This document shows positions 7,089-13,470 of a DNA stretch of 16,977 bases, in pieces. The stretch covers positions 1-16,977 of the forward strand of contig CBFIJK010000067.1 of NCBI GenBank assembly GCA_965662745.1, in the 5' to 3' direction. How positions within the stretch are numbered: the first letter of the stretch is position 1; every line of letters starts with the position of its first letter. This stretch comes from Anianibacter sp965662745. Its GTDB lineage: Bacteria; Pseudomonadota; Alphaproteobacteria; Rhodobacterales; Rhodobacteraceae. The notes under the pieces are model-generated. The model was not told the origin of the DNA, made no database searches, and saw only the letters and a list, made by a program, of their open reading frames with translations. Both the position numbers and the translations under genes were made by a program.

Positions 7089-8246
7089 ATGGTAAACCCG
7101 ACCGCCAATCTTCCAAATGGCGCAGCGCAGACGTTCCGTGCGGCAGACTGGCTTGGCCCGTTCCGGTCGCGCCGACTTTTGGTCGCGCTTATCTTCATTG
7201 CGCTGGCCATCGCACCGGGAGAGCTGGGCGCGCTGACGCGCAGCCTGATGACGGATGCCTATGTGCAGGTCTCGGTCTTCGTGGCCGCGACGCTGATGCT
7301 GTTCTACGGGGCCGAGCGCCTGTTCGGTTTCGATATCGGCCGCTCGCTCAGCACGGCGAAGGGCTGGCAGGTGCCGATCGCGGCGCTGCTTGGCGCGACA
7401 CCCGGCTGCGGCGGCGCGGTCGTGGTCGTGGCGGCTTATTCATCGGGCAATGTGGGCTTCGGCGCTGTGGTCGCGACGCTGACGGCCACCATGGGCGATG
7501 CGGCCTTCCTGTTGATCGCGACGCGGCCGGATGCGGCGGCTGTCGTGCTGCCGATGTCCTTCGCGGTCGGTATCCTGTCGGGCTGGATCGTCGACCGGTT
7601 CAACAAGATCGACCTGACGCCCGACACCAGTCGCCAGTGCATCGTCGCCCCGCGCATCGGCAAGACCCGCCCGCGTGACGTTGCCTATCTGGCGCTCGCC
7701 ATTCCCGGCCTCGTGGTCGGCGCCGCACAGCTGGCCCAGATCGAGATCGGCAGCGTTCTTGGCATTCCGGTCCTGTGGATCGCGATGGCGGGCACCGCGC
7801 TTGGCCTCTTCATCTGGGCGACTTCGCCGCTACACGCGATGACCAGCAATGAGGACAGCCCGGTCACGCGCATGGCCGAGGAAACAGCCTTTATCTCGGT
7901 CTGGGTGATCGGGGCATATCTGGCCTATGACTACGCGGCGGAATTCGCAGGGCTCGACCTTGCGGCGATGTTCTCGTCCGTTGCGCCGGTGCTGCCGCTT
8001 CTGGCGGTTCTGGTCGGCTTTGTGCCCGGTTGTGGCCCTCAGGTGCTGATCGCGACGATGTATATCAACGGCGCACTGCCTTTCGCAGCGCTCATCGGGA
8101 ATGCGATCTCGAATGACGGCGATGCGCTGTTCCCTGCCATTGCGCTGAACCCCAAGGCCGCTGTGATCGCGACGGTCTATTCCGCAGTACCAGCCCTGGT
8201 CGTCGCCTATGGGTTCTATTTCTTCGCGCCGGGATTCATGAACTGA
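7089..8246 (+). CDS. Putative manganese/heavy-metal exporter, 10-TM (ArsP_2-like family)
   Basis: A 385-residue integral membrane protein with about ten hydrophobic helices. It fits the family described as putative manganese transporter or 10TM heavy-metal exporter (Pfam ArsP_2, formerly DUF2899). The two halves repeat: GATPGCGGAVVVVAAYSSG followed by GDAAF in the first, and GFVPGCGPQVLIATMYING followed by GDALF in the second. The PGCG cysteines are Cys107 and Cys315, and the paired motifs probably meet in the membrane to form the substrate path (inference). A cytosolic loop with few hydrophobic residues (RFNKIDLTPDTSRQCIVAPR) joins the halves. The ATG at 7089 has a weak CAGG about 8 bases upstream. 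It is divergent from the thioesterase operon and followed after 47 bases by a MerR regulator with its own strong ribosome site. Metal specificity is not shown by sequence. Confidence 0.8.
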   Translation: MVNPTANLPNGAAQTFRAADWLGPFRSRRLLVALIFIALAIAPGELGALTRSLMTDAYVQVSVFVAATLMLFYGAERLFGFDIGRSLSTAKGWQVPIAALLGATPGCGGAVVVVAAYSSGNVGFGAVVATLTATMGDAAFLLIATRPDAAAVVLPMSFAVGILSGWIVDRFNKIDLTPDTSRQCIVAPRIGKTRPRDVAYLALAIPGLVVGAAQLAQIEIGSVLGIPVLWIAMAGTALGLFIWATSPLHAMTSNEDSPVTRMAEETAFISVWVIGAYLAYDYAAEFAGLDLAAMFSSVAPVLPLLAVLVGFVPGCGPQVLIATMYINGALPFAALIGNAISNDGDALFPAIALNPKAAVIATVYSAVPALVVAYGFYFFAPGFMN

Positions 8247-8293
8247 TTTGAAACTTTGTCGTGAGGGTCTACTGTTGCCATCGGAGGAATTCG

Positions 8294-8674
8294 ATGTCCG
8301 AAACCCGACTCAGCTTCAAAGAGATGTGTGCCAAGTTCGACGTTACGCCGCGAACGCTTCGGTACTACGAATACATCGAATTGCTGGCCCCCGAAAAGGA
8401 AGGCCGATCGCGCTTTTACACCCCGCGCGAGGTGGCCCGCATGACGCTCATCCTGCGGGGACGACGCTACGGGTTCAGCCTTGAAGAGATCCGGCAATGG
8501 CTGGAAATCTATGAAGAACAAGGCTCTGCCGAGCAGTACAAGGTTTTCGTCGAATACGCCGACCGACAGCTCGACGCCCTGAACAAGCAGCAAGAGCAAC
8601 TGGCCGCCACCATCGACGAATTACGCCGCGTGCGCGACGACGCCTGGAAGCTTGCCGAATCGGGTGACACCTGA
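8294..8674 (+). CDS. MerR-family transcriptional regulator, LiuR-like (copy 1)
   Basis: A 126-residue MerR regulator. Residues ~5-72 form the winged helix-turn-helix (LSFKEMCAKFDVTPRTLRYYEYIELL, then RFYTPREVARMTLILRGRRYGFSLEEIRQWL); the rest is a charged helix (85-120) likely to be the dimer coiled coil, with no separate large effector domain. The only cysteine is in the first helix, so a metal-thiolate sensor of the MerR/CueR sort is unlikely. The segment LILRGRRYGFSLEEIRQWLEIY recalls LiuR of Pseudomonas, which represses branched-chain amino acid and fatty acid catabolism genes. The start at 8294 is decided by CGGAGGA at 8282-8288; an in-frame GTG at 8261 has no such site. It is a close paralogue of the next regulator and probably serves the beta-oxidation genes downstream (inference). 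Confidence 0.9.
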   Translation: MSETRLSFKEMCAKFDVTPRTLRYYEYIELLAPEKEGRSRFYTPREVARMTLILRGRRYGFSLEEIRQWLEIYEEQGSAEQYKVFVEYADRQLDALNKQQEQLAATIDELRRVRDDAWKLAESGDT

Positions 8675-8942
8675 GCCTCGGACGAACCGGGAACAATCAT
8701 GAAACATTTACCCGTTAAGGTTGCCGCATTGTTCACGTTACGTCGCGTCTTTCTGACGGACGCGTGAATGGCGATTGCGCTTTCCGCCCCGGCAGCGCAA
8801 ATGCCTTCCTGCTTCCAGCATCACCGCTTCGGACCCCACGACTTCCCGGTCGGCGCACTGCCTTGTGCTGCGCATTTTCCGTGACGTCGTTTCGAACCAA
8901 CGAGGGTGACGCTGCGTTTAGTTGGAAAGGAGACTCTTGGAA
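8675..8942. other. 268-base intergenic region between the two MerR genes
   Basis: The longest gap in the window. It holds no convincing gene. Seen in it: a 6-bp GC-rich inverted repeat CGCGTC-N9-GACGCG (8744-8764) with no T-run, and ACGTTACGT (8735-8743), which contains the CGTTAC also found in the inverted repeat at 12715-12729. This is the likely control region of the second MerR-acyl-CoA dehydrogenase transcript, but no clear -35/-10 pair could be assigned. Confidence 0.4.
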
Positions 8943-9341
8943 TTGACTGATAATGTGCTCACCATCCGCCAAATGTGTGATCGGTTCGACGTCACACCGC
9001 GCACGCTTCGCTTTTACGAGCAGAAGGAACTTCTGACCCCCATCCGGGACGGTCAAAAGCGCCTTTACACGAAAAGGGAAGTGGCTCGGCTGACGTTGAT
9101 CCTGCGCGGCAAACGGTTTGGCTTCAGCCTCGAAGAGATCCGGCAATTGCTGGACCTTTACGAAGTCGACGACCGCCAGGAAACGCAGATCACCAAGACA
9201 TACGAAATCGCCCGCAGGCGGTTGTCAGAGCTGGAGCGCCAGCGCGACGAACTGGATGCGGCGATCATTGAACTGCGTAGCCAGCTGGACTGGGCCGAAG
9301 GCGTGATGAAGTCCTTCTCGCTCAGCATGGCAGAAGACTAG
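8943..9341 (+). CDS. MerR-family transcriptional regulator, LiuR-like (copy 2)
   Basis: A 132-residue MerR regulator paralogous to the gene at 8294. The DNA-binding parts align without gaps (RFDVTPRTLRFYEQKELL; REVARLTLILRGKRFGFSLEEIRQLL), while the C-terminal helices differ. The start is probably TTG 8943: it sits 10 bases after AGGAG (8928-8932) and makes the N-terminus align residue for residue with copy 1 (MTDNVLTIRQMC against MSETRLSFKEMC). TTG 8937 is too close to the ribosome site and TTG 8922 lies before it. The C-terminal region 80-125 is a charged coiled-coil helix. It ends 13 bases before the long acyl-CoA dehydrogenase gene, so the two are surely one transcript, which suggests an autoregulated acyl-CoA-responsive repressor (inference). 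Confidence 0.88.
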   Translation: MTDNVLTIRQMCDRFDVTPRTLRFYEQKELLTPIRDGQKRLYTKREVARLTLILRGKRFGFSLEEIRQLLDLYEVDDRQETQITKTYEIARRRLSELERQRDELDAAIIELRSQLDWAEGVMKSFSLSMAED

Positions 9342-9354
9342 GGAGAAAAGATCA

Positions 9355-11133
9355 ATGCCCACCTACACGCCCCCCACCAAGGACATGCAGTTTCTGCTGC
9401 ACGATGTCCTGAAGGTCAGCGAAGTCGACGTGCCCGGCTATGCCGAGCTTGACCGCGAGTTCACCTCGGCCGTCCTTGAAGAGGCCGGCAAGATCGCCAG
9501 CGAGGTGCTTGCGCCGCTGAACCCGGTGGGCGACGCCGAAGGGTGTCATCTTGAGAACGGCGTCGTCCGGACCCCCAAGGGGTTCAAGGACGCATATGAC
9601 AAGATGCGTGAAGGCGGCTGGATCGGGCTCGACTGCGATCCCGATTACGGCGGACAGGGCATGCCTTATCTTCTGGGCACAGCGGTGGGCGAGATGTTCG
9701 TTTCGGCCAATATGGCGTTCAACATGTACCAGGGCCTTAGCCACGGCGCCATCAACGCGCTGCAGGTCCATGGCTCGGACGATCAGAAGGCCAAGTATCT
9801 TCCCAAGATGATCGAAGGCTCATGGTCCGGCACCATGAACCTGACCGAACCGCATTGCGGCACCGATCTGGGCCTCATCCGCACCAAGGCTGAACCCCAG
9901 GACGATGGCAGCTACAAGATCACCGGCCAGAAGATCTGGATCTCGGCCGGCGAGCATGACCTCACGGACAACATCATTCATCTCGTTCTGGCCAAGGCGC
10001 CGGGCGGCGGCGAAGGGACCAAGGGCATTTCGCTGTTCGTCGTGCCGAAGTTCATGGTCAAGGACGACGGATCGCTTGGGGATCGCAACGCGGTCACTTG
10101 CGGCGGCCTTGAGGAAAAGATGGGCATCCACGGCAACGCGACCTGCGTGATGAACTACGACGGCGCGACCGGCTACCTTGTGGGCGAGCTGCACAAGGGC
10201 ATGCGCGCGATGTTCACCATGATGAACGAGGCCCGTCTTGGCGTCGGCCTTCAGGGCTATGCCCAAGGCGCCCTTGCCTACGAGAACGCCCTTGGCTTTG
10301 CGCGGGACCGGCTTCAGGGCCGTGACGTGACCGGCGTCAAGAACCCCGACGGCCCCGCCGATCCGATCATCGTCCACCCCGATGTGCGCCGGAACCTCAT
10401 GGATCAGAAGTCCTTTGTCGAGGGCGCGCGCGCCTTCGTCTTCTGGGGCGCAAAGATGATCGACCATAGCCACCGCGCGGGCGATGAAGAGGCCGAGGCA
10501 ATGAGCTCTCTGCTAACCCCCGTCATCAAGGGCTTCCTGACCGACAAGGGCTTTGAGACGACCGTTCTGGCGCAACAGACGCTGGGCGGATCGGGCTTTA
10601 CCCGCGAATGGGGTCTTGAACAGTTCGTCCGCGATGCGCGCATCACGATGATCTACGAGGGCACCAACGGGATCCAGTCTCTTGACCTCGTGGGCCGCAA
10701 GCTGGCGCAGAACGGCGGCAAGACCGTCATGGCATTCTTCGACCTGGTGAAGGATTTCATCAAGGAAAGCGAAGAGCATGGCGAGTTGAAGGAATACTTC
10801 CTCGATCCTCTTAAGACGGCGTCGAAAGAGCTTCAGCAGGCCGGCATGTTCTTCATGCAGAACGGCATGAAAAAGCCCAACGACGCGCTGTCCGGCAGCT
10901 ATGACTTCATGCATCTCTTCGGCCATGTCTGCCTCGGCCTGATGTGGGCGAAGATGGCGAAAGCGTCCTACGAGGCGCTGGCGAATGATGCTTCGGACGC
11001 GGAATTCTACCGCACCAAGATCGCCACGGGTCGCTATTACATGGCGCGCCAGCTTCCGGCGACCGCGACCCATCTTGCGCGCATCGAATCCGGGGCAGAG
11101 CCGGTAATGGCGCTTGATGCCGCGAACTTCTAA
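9355..11133 (+). CDS. Long-form acyl-CoA dehydrogenase (DmdC/FadE-like)
   Basis: A 592-residue FAD-dependent acyl-CoA dehydrogenase, about 200 residues longer than the common 380-400 form because of an N-terminal extension and an extra C-terminal helical domain (~470-590). It introduces the 2,3-double bond in an acyl-CoA and passes electrons to ETF. Visible: the flavin/substrate segment MNLTEPHCGTDLGLIRTKAE, KITGQKIWISAGEHDL, the helix TVLAQQTLGGSGFTREWGLEQ, and the catalytic base Glu435 in MIYEGTNGIQSLDLVGRKL, the canonical MCAD-type position. Marine Rhodobacterales use members of this long family as DmdC (3-methylmercaptopropionyl-CoA dehydrogenase in DMSP demethylation) and others for fatty acids; sequence alone does not separate them. 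Its ATG follows GGGAGA, 13 bases after the MerR gene, and an intrinsic terminator lies 42 bases after the stop. Confidence 0.92.
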   Translation: MPTYTPPTKDMQFLLHDVLKVSEVDVPGYAELDREFTSAVLEEAGKIASEVLAPLNPVGDAEGCHLENGVVRTPKGFKDAYDKMREGGWIGLDCDPDYGGQGMPYLLGTAVGEMFVSANMAFNMYQGLSHGAINALQVHGSDDQKAKYLPKMIEGSWSGTMNLTEPHCGTDLGLIRTKAEPQDDGSYKITGQKIWISAGEHDLTDNIIHLVLAKAPGGGEGTKGISLFVVPKFMVKDDGSLGDRNAVTCGGLEEKMGIHGNATCVMNYDGATGYLVGELHKGMRAMFTMMNEARLGVGLQGYAQGALAYENALGFARDRLQGRDVTGVKNPDGPADPIIVHPDVRRNLMDQKSFVEGARAFVFWGAKMIDHSHRAGDEEAEAMSSLLTPVIKGFLTDKGFETTVLAQQTLGGSGFTREWGLEQFVRDARITMIYEGTNGIQSLDLVGRKLAQNGGKTVMAFFDLVKDFIKESEEHGELKEYFLDPLKTASKELQQAGMFFMQNGMKKPNDALSGSYDFMHLFGHVCLGLMWAKMAKASYEALANDASDAEFYRTKIATGRYYMARQLPATATHLARIESGAEPVMALDAANF

Positions 11134-11175
11134 GCCGATGTTGGGGCCAAGCACGCCCGGCGACTGATTTGAAAG

Positions 11176-11204
11176 ACGGGTGGCCCCAAGGGTCGCCCGT
11201 TTTT
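11176..11204 (+). terminator. Rho-independent terminator after the long acyl-CoA dehydrogenase
   Basis: An 11-bp stem (11176-11186 with 11190-11200, ACGGGTGGCCC pairing GGGTCGCCCGT with two G-U pairs), a CAA triloop, and TTTTT immediately after (11200-11204). The AAA before the stem would also pair with the T-run, so it may act on both strands. It should end the merR2-dehydrogenase transcript. Confidence 0.85.
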
Positions 11205-11235
11205 GTTTGCCGACCTGTTTGAAGAAGGACCGAGA

Positions 11236-11448
11236 ATGCCGAAACGCTTTCGCCTGACCCGGCGCTTTCCCGTCGCAATGACAGAGGACGGGTATCGAAA
11301 GCTGCGCAGCTTCGCGAAAGAGGCAGGACTGGACGAGGGCGAGGCGCTTTCGTTTCTGTTCGAGCATTTCGACAGCGTGACCGATACCGACAAGCTGACG
11401 CACCGGCTTCGGCTCTTTAACGCCGAGCTTGAAGGCCGCAAGCGCTGA
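11236..11448 (+). CDS. Small conserved-looking protein, ribbon-helix-helix-like
   Basis: A 70-residue basic protein I do not recognise by name. The ATG at 11236 has AAGGA 6 bases upstream; an in-frame TTG at 11203 lies in the terminator T-run and is not used. Secondary-structure pattern: a short strand (RRFPVAMT), an amphipathic helix (EDGYRKLRSFAKEAG), a turn (LDE), a second helix (GEALSFLFEHFDSV), then a basic tail (THRLRLFNAELEGRKR). This order matches the ribbon-helix-helix fold of CopG/Arc-type DNA-binding proteins, but no diagnostic motif proves it. It lies 31 bases after a strong terminator and 27 bases before the second acyl-CoA dehydrogenase, with which it is probably co-transcribed. 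It could be a local regulator of that gene, or a protein of another function. Confidence 0.75.
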   Translation: MPKRFRLTRRFPVAMTEDGYRKLRSFAKEAGLDEGEALSFLFEHFDSVTDTDKLTHRLRLFNAELEGRKR

Positions 11449-11475
11449 GGCGCGCACCGATTGGGAGGACCTACC

Positions 11476-12636
11476 ATGAACGACATGACGCCGAAGGGCT
11501 GGAAGACCGACGAGCACCAGATGCTCGAGGAAATGACCCGCAAGTTCCTGACAGATGAATGGGTTCCGCGCCTTCCCGATTGGAAGGAACAGGGCCAGAT
11601 GGATCGGTCCACCTGGAACGAGGCCGGAGAGCTTGGGCTTCTCTGCCCCTCGATCCCCGAGGAATACGGCGGCGCGGGCGGCGATTTCGGGCATGAGGCC
11701 ATCGTCACGATCGAAGCGGCGCGCGCGAACCTCGCCTGCTGGGGCGTGCCGATCCATTCGACCATCGTCGCGCATTACCTGCTCGCCTACGGCACCGAGG
11801 ACCAAAAACAGCGCTGGTTGCCCAAGATGATCACCGGAGAGATGGTCGGCGCACTTGCCATGACCGAACCCGGCACCGGGTCGGACGTTCAATCCATCAA
11901 GACCCGCGCCGTGCGCGACGGCAATGTCTACCGCGTGTCGGGTCAGAAGATCTTCATCACCAACGGCCAGCACGCCGATCTGGTGCTTGTCGCCTGCAAG
12001 ACCGACCCGAAGGCGGGCGCGAAGGGCGTGTCGCTGGTGATGGTCGAAACGGGCGAGGCCGAAGGCTTCTCGCGCGGGCGCAACCTGGAAAAGATCGGCC
12101 TTCATGCGGCGGATACGTCCGAACTGTTCTTCGACAATGTCGCCGTGCCGCCGGAAAACATCCTTGGCGGTGAGGAAAACCGCGGCTTTTACCAGATGAT
12201 GGAACAGCTTCCGCAGGAACGTCTTTCCATCGCCTGCGCGTCCCAGGGACAGATGGAAGGCGCGGTGGAGCGCACGATCGCCTATTGCAAGGAACGCGAG
12301 GCGTTCGGCGGGCCGATCACTCAATTCCAGAACACCCGCTTCAAGCTGGCCGAGGTGCAGACCAAGACCACCGTCGCGGGCGCCTTTCTTGATGCCTGTA
12401 TCACAGAACACCTGCGCGGAGAGTTGTCGGTCGAAAAGGCGGCTATGGCGAAATACTGGATGACCGACACCGCGATGGAAGTGCTGGACGACTGCCTGCA
12501 GCTTCACGGCGGTTACGGTTACATGGCCGAATACGATATCGGCCCGATGTGGACAGACGCGCGGGTGCAGCGGATCTATGGCGGAACCAACGAGATCATG
12601 AAGGAACTCATCGCGCGCAAGATCGTCGGCAAATAG
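11476..12636 (+). CDS. Acyl-CoA dehydrogenase, LCAD/IVD-type active site
   Basis: A 386-residue FAD-dependent acyl-CoA dehydrogenase of ordinary length. Signatures: AMTEPGTGSDVQSIKTRA (129-144), YRVSGQKIFITNG, and DDCLQLHGGYGYMAEYDI. The usual C-terminal catalytic Glu is absent: the motif reads IYGGTNEIMKELIAR with Gly369 where MCAD has Glu. Instead Glu248 in MEQLPQERLSIA occupies the helix position used as base by mammalian long-chain and isovaleryl-CoA dehydrogenases, so the enzyme should be active on long-chain or branched acyl-CoA (inference from the family). The ATG at 11476 follows GGGAGGA (11463-11469); the in-frame TTG at 11461 precedes that site. Upstream lies the small RHH-like gene; a stem-loop follows its stop, then a 177-base gap to the GST-like gene. 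Confidence 0.93.
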   Translation: MNDMTPKGWKTDEHQMLEEMTRKFLTDEWVPRLPDWKEQGQMDRSTWNEAGELGLLCPSIPEEYGGAGGDFGHEAIVTIEAARANLACWGVPIHSTIVAHYLLAYGTEDQKQRWLPKMITGEMVGALAMTEPGTGSDVQSIKTRAVRDGNVYRVSGQKIFITNGQHADLVLVACKTDPKAGAKGVSLVMVETGEAEGFSRGRNLEKIGLHAADTSELFFDNVAVPPENILGGEENRGFYQMMEQLPQERLSIACASQGQMEGAVERTIAYCKEREAFGGPITQFQNTRFKLAEVQTKTTVAGAFLDACITEHLRGELSVEKAAMAKYWMTDTAMEVLDDCLQLHGGYGYMAEYDIGPMWTDARVQRIYGGTNEIMKELIARKIVGK

Positions 12637-12646
12637 GCCTCGGCTG

Positions 12647-12670
12647 GTCGGCGCACATCACTGCGCCGAC
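12647..12670 (+). terminator. Stem-loop after the second acyl-CoA dehydrogenase, no T-run
   Basis: A perfect 9-bp GC-rich stem (GTCGGCGCA at 12647-12655 with TGCGCCGAC at 12662-12670) and a 6-base loop begin 10 bases after the dehydrogenase stop. No run of T follows on either strand, so it is not a standard intrinsic terminator. It may stabilise the 3' end of the mRNA or work with Rho. Confidence 0.45.
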
Positions 12671-12714
12671 TGCCTGCCAAAGGCCGACGCGAAAATGACG
12701 TGACGGGACAAGGG

Positions 12715-12729
12715 GTAACGCACCGTTAC
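12715..12729. promoter_or_regulatory. Inverted repeat GTAACG-CAC-CGTTAC, candidate operator
   Basis: A perfect 6-bp inverted repeat with a 3-base spacer, 85 bases before the start of the GST-like gene that heads the thiolase/FadB genes. The half-site pattern nTnACG...CGTnAn is like what I remember of LiuR boxes, which makes one of the two MerR regulators a plausible binder. That link is inference. No clear -35/-10 pair was found beside it. Confidence 0.4.
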
Positions 12730-12813
12730 AAAGGCAAGCCCCTTTTCATCCCGCGAAAAAAGCTCAAATTTCAACTGTGCCAAACAGGCGCGGCGTATGT
12801 GGGAGGCACGCGC

Positions 12814-13449
12814 ATGACAATCCAGCTTTATTGCTTCGGTGAATCCGGGAACGCCTACAAGGCGGCTCTTGCGCTTGAACTTTCGGGCCTCGACTGGGAA
12901 CCAGTCTTTGTTGATTTCTTTGGCGGCGCGACCCGCAGCGCCGAATTTCGCACCGAACTCAACCCGATGGGCGAAGCGCCCGTGATGATCGACGGCGATC
13001 TGCGCCTCACCCAATCGGGCGTCATCCAGCAATATGTCAGCGACAAATCCGGCAAGTTCGGTGGCAAGGGCGATGACAAATACGAAGTGCTGCGCTGGGT
13101 GCTGTGGGACAATCACAAACTGTCGAGCGCGGCTGGCATGACCCGTTTCCTGATGAACTTCCTTCCCGAAGACAAGCGCCCCGCCGAGGTGATCGGCTAC
13201 CTGCAGGGCCGCCTGAAGGCCGCATATGCCGTCCTGAATTCGCATCTCGAGGGGCGCGAGTGGATTGTTGGCGACGGCATCACCAATGCCGACCTCTCCT
13301 GCGCCGGGTATCTCTATTACCCCGAACCTTTCGGGTTCGAGCGCGCCGACTGGCCTCATATCGACGCCTGGATGACCCGACTTTCCGAGGTCCCCGGCTG
13401 GAAACACCCCTATGACCTGATGCCCGGCAATCCTTCCGACCGGGCCTGA
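12814..13449 (+). CDS. Glutathione S-transferase-like protein
   Basis: A 211-residue two-domain GST. Residues 1-~80 form the thioredoxin-like domain (IQLYCFGESGNAYKAALALELSGLDW, NPMGEAPVMIDGDLRLTQSGVIQQYV): the cis-proline element is GEAPV and LTQSGVI carries the Gln-Ser glutathione-binding pair. Candidate catalytic residues near the first strand are Cys7 and Ser11. Residues ~90-211 form the all-helical domain, with the N-capping box ITNADLS. The ATG at 12814 is chosen for GGGAGG 7 bases upstream; the frame is open further left without such a site. It lies 21 bases before the thiolase gene, so it is in the same transcript. A GST in a beta-oxidation operon is unusual; it might handle reactive enoyl or oxidised acyl products, but this is a guess. 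Confidence 0.88.
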   Translation: MTIQLYCFGESGNAYKAALALELSGLDWEPVFVDFFGGATRSAEFRTELNPMGEAPVMIDGDLRLTQSGVIQQYVSDKSGKFGGKGDDKYEVLRWVLWDNHKLSSAAGMTRFLMNFLPEDKRPAEVIGYLQGRLKAAYAVLNSHLEGREWIVGDGITNADLSCAGYLYYPEPFGFERADWPHIDAWMTRLSEVPGWKHPYDLMPGNPSDRA

Positions 13450-13470
13450 GACAGAAAGGCAGAAGACCCC

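Noticed and set aside
8242..8253. ACTGATTTGAAA occurs at 8242-8253 and again at 11163-11174, both just after a stop region
   Set aside because: Only 12 bases, one copy includes a stop codon and the other lies before a terminator; no further similarity around them, so probably chance.
8248..8275. TTGAAA-N16-TACTGT as promoter of the first MerR gene
   Set aside because: The -10 is a poor match and the start would fall on the ribosome site; read-through from the exporter gene is equally likely.
8294..8674. The first MerR protein as metal sensor for the adjacent exporter
   Set aside because: It has one cysteine, in the DNA-binding domain, no C-terminal metal-binding loop, and is much closer to the paralogue next to the acyl-CoA dehydrogenase.
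8764..8946. A 60-codon frame between the MerR genes
   Set aside because: No ribosome site before its ATG, cysteine- and arginine-rich composition without pattern, and it overlaps the start of the second MerR gene.
10513..12507. A 664-codon open frame on the minus strand opposite the two acyl-CoA dehydrogenases
   Set aside because: It is antisense to two clear enzyme genes with good ribosome sites and complete motifs; its translation is rich in His, Arg and Gly with no recognisable domain, as expected for a GC-rich shadow frame.
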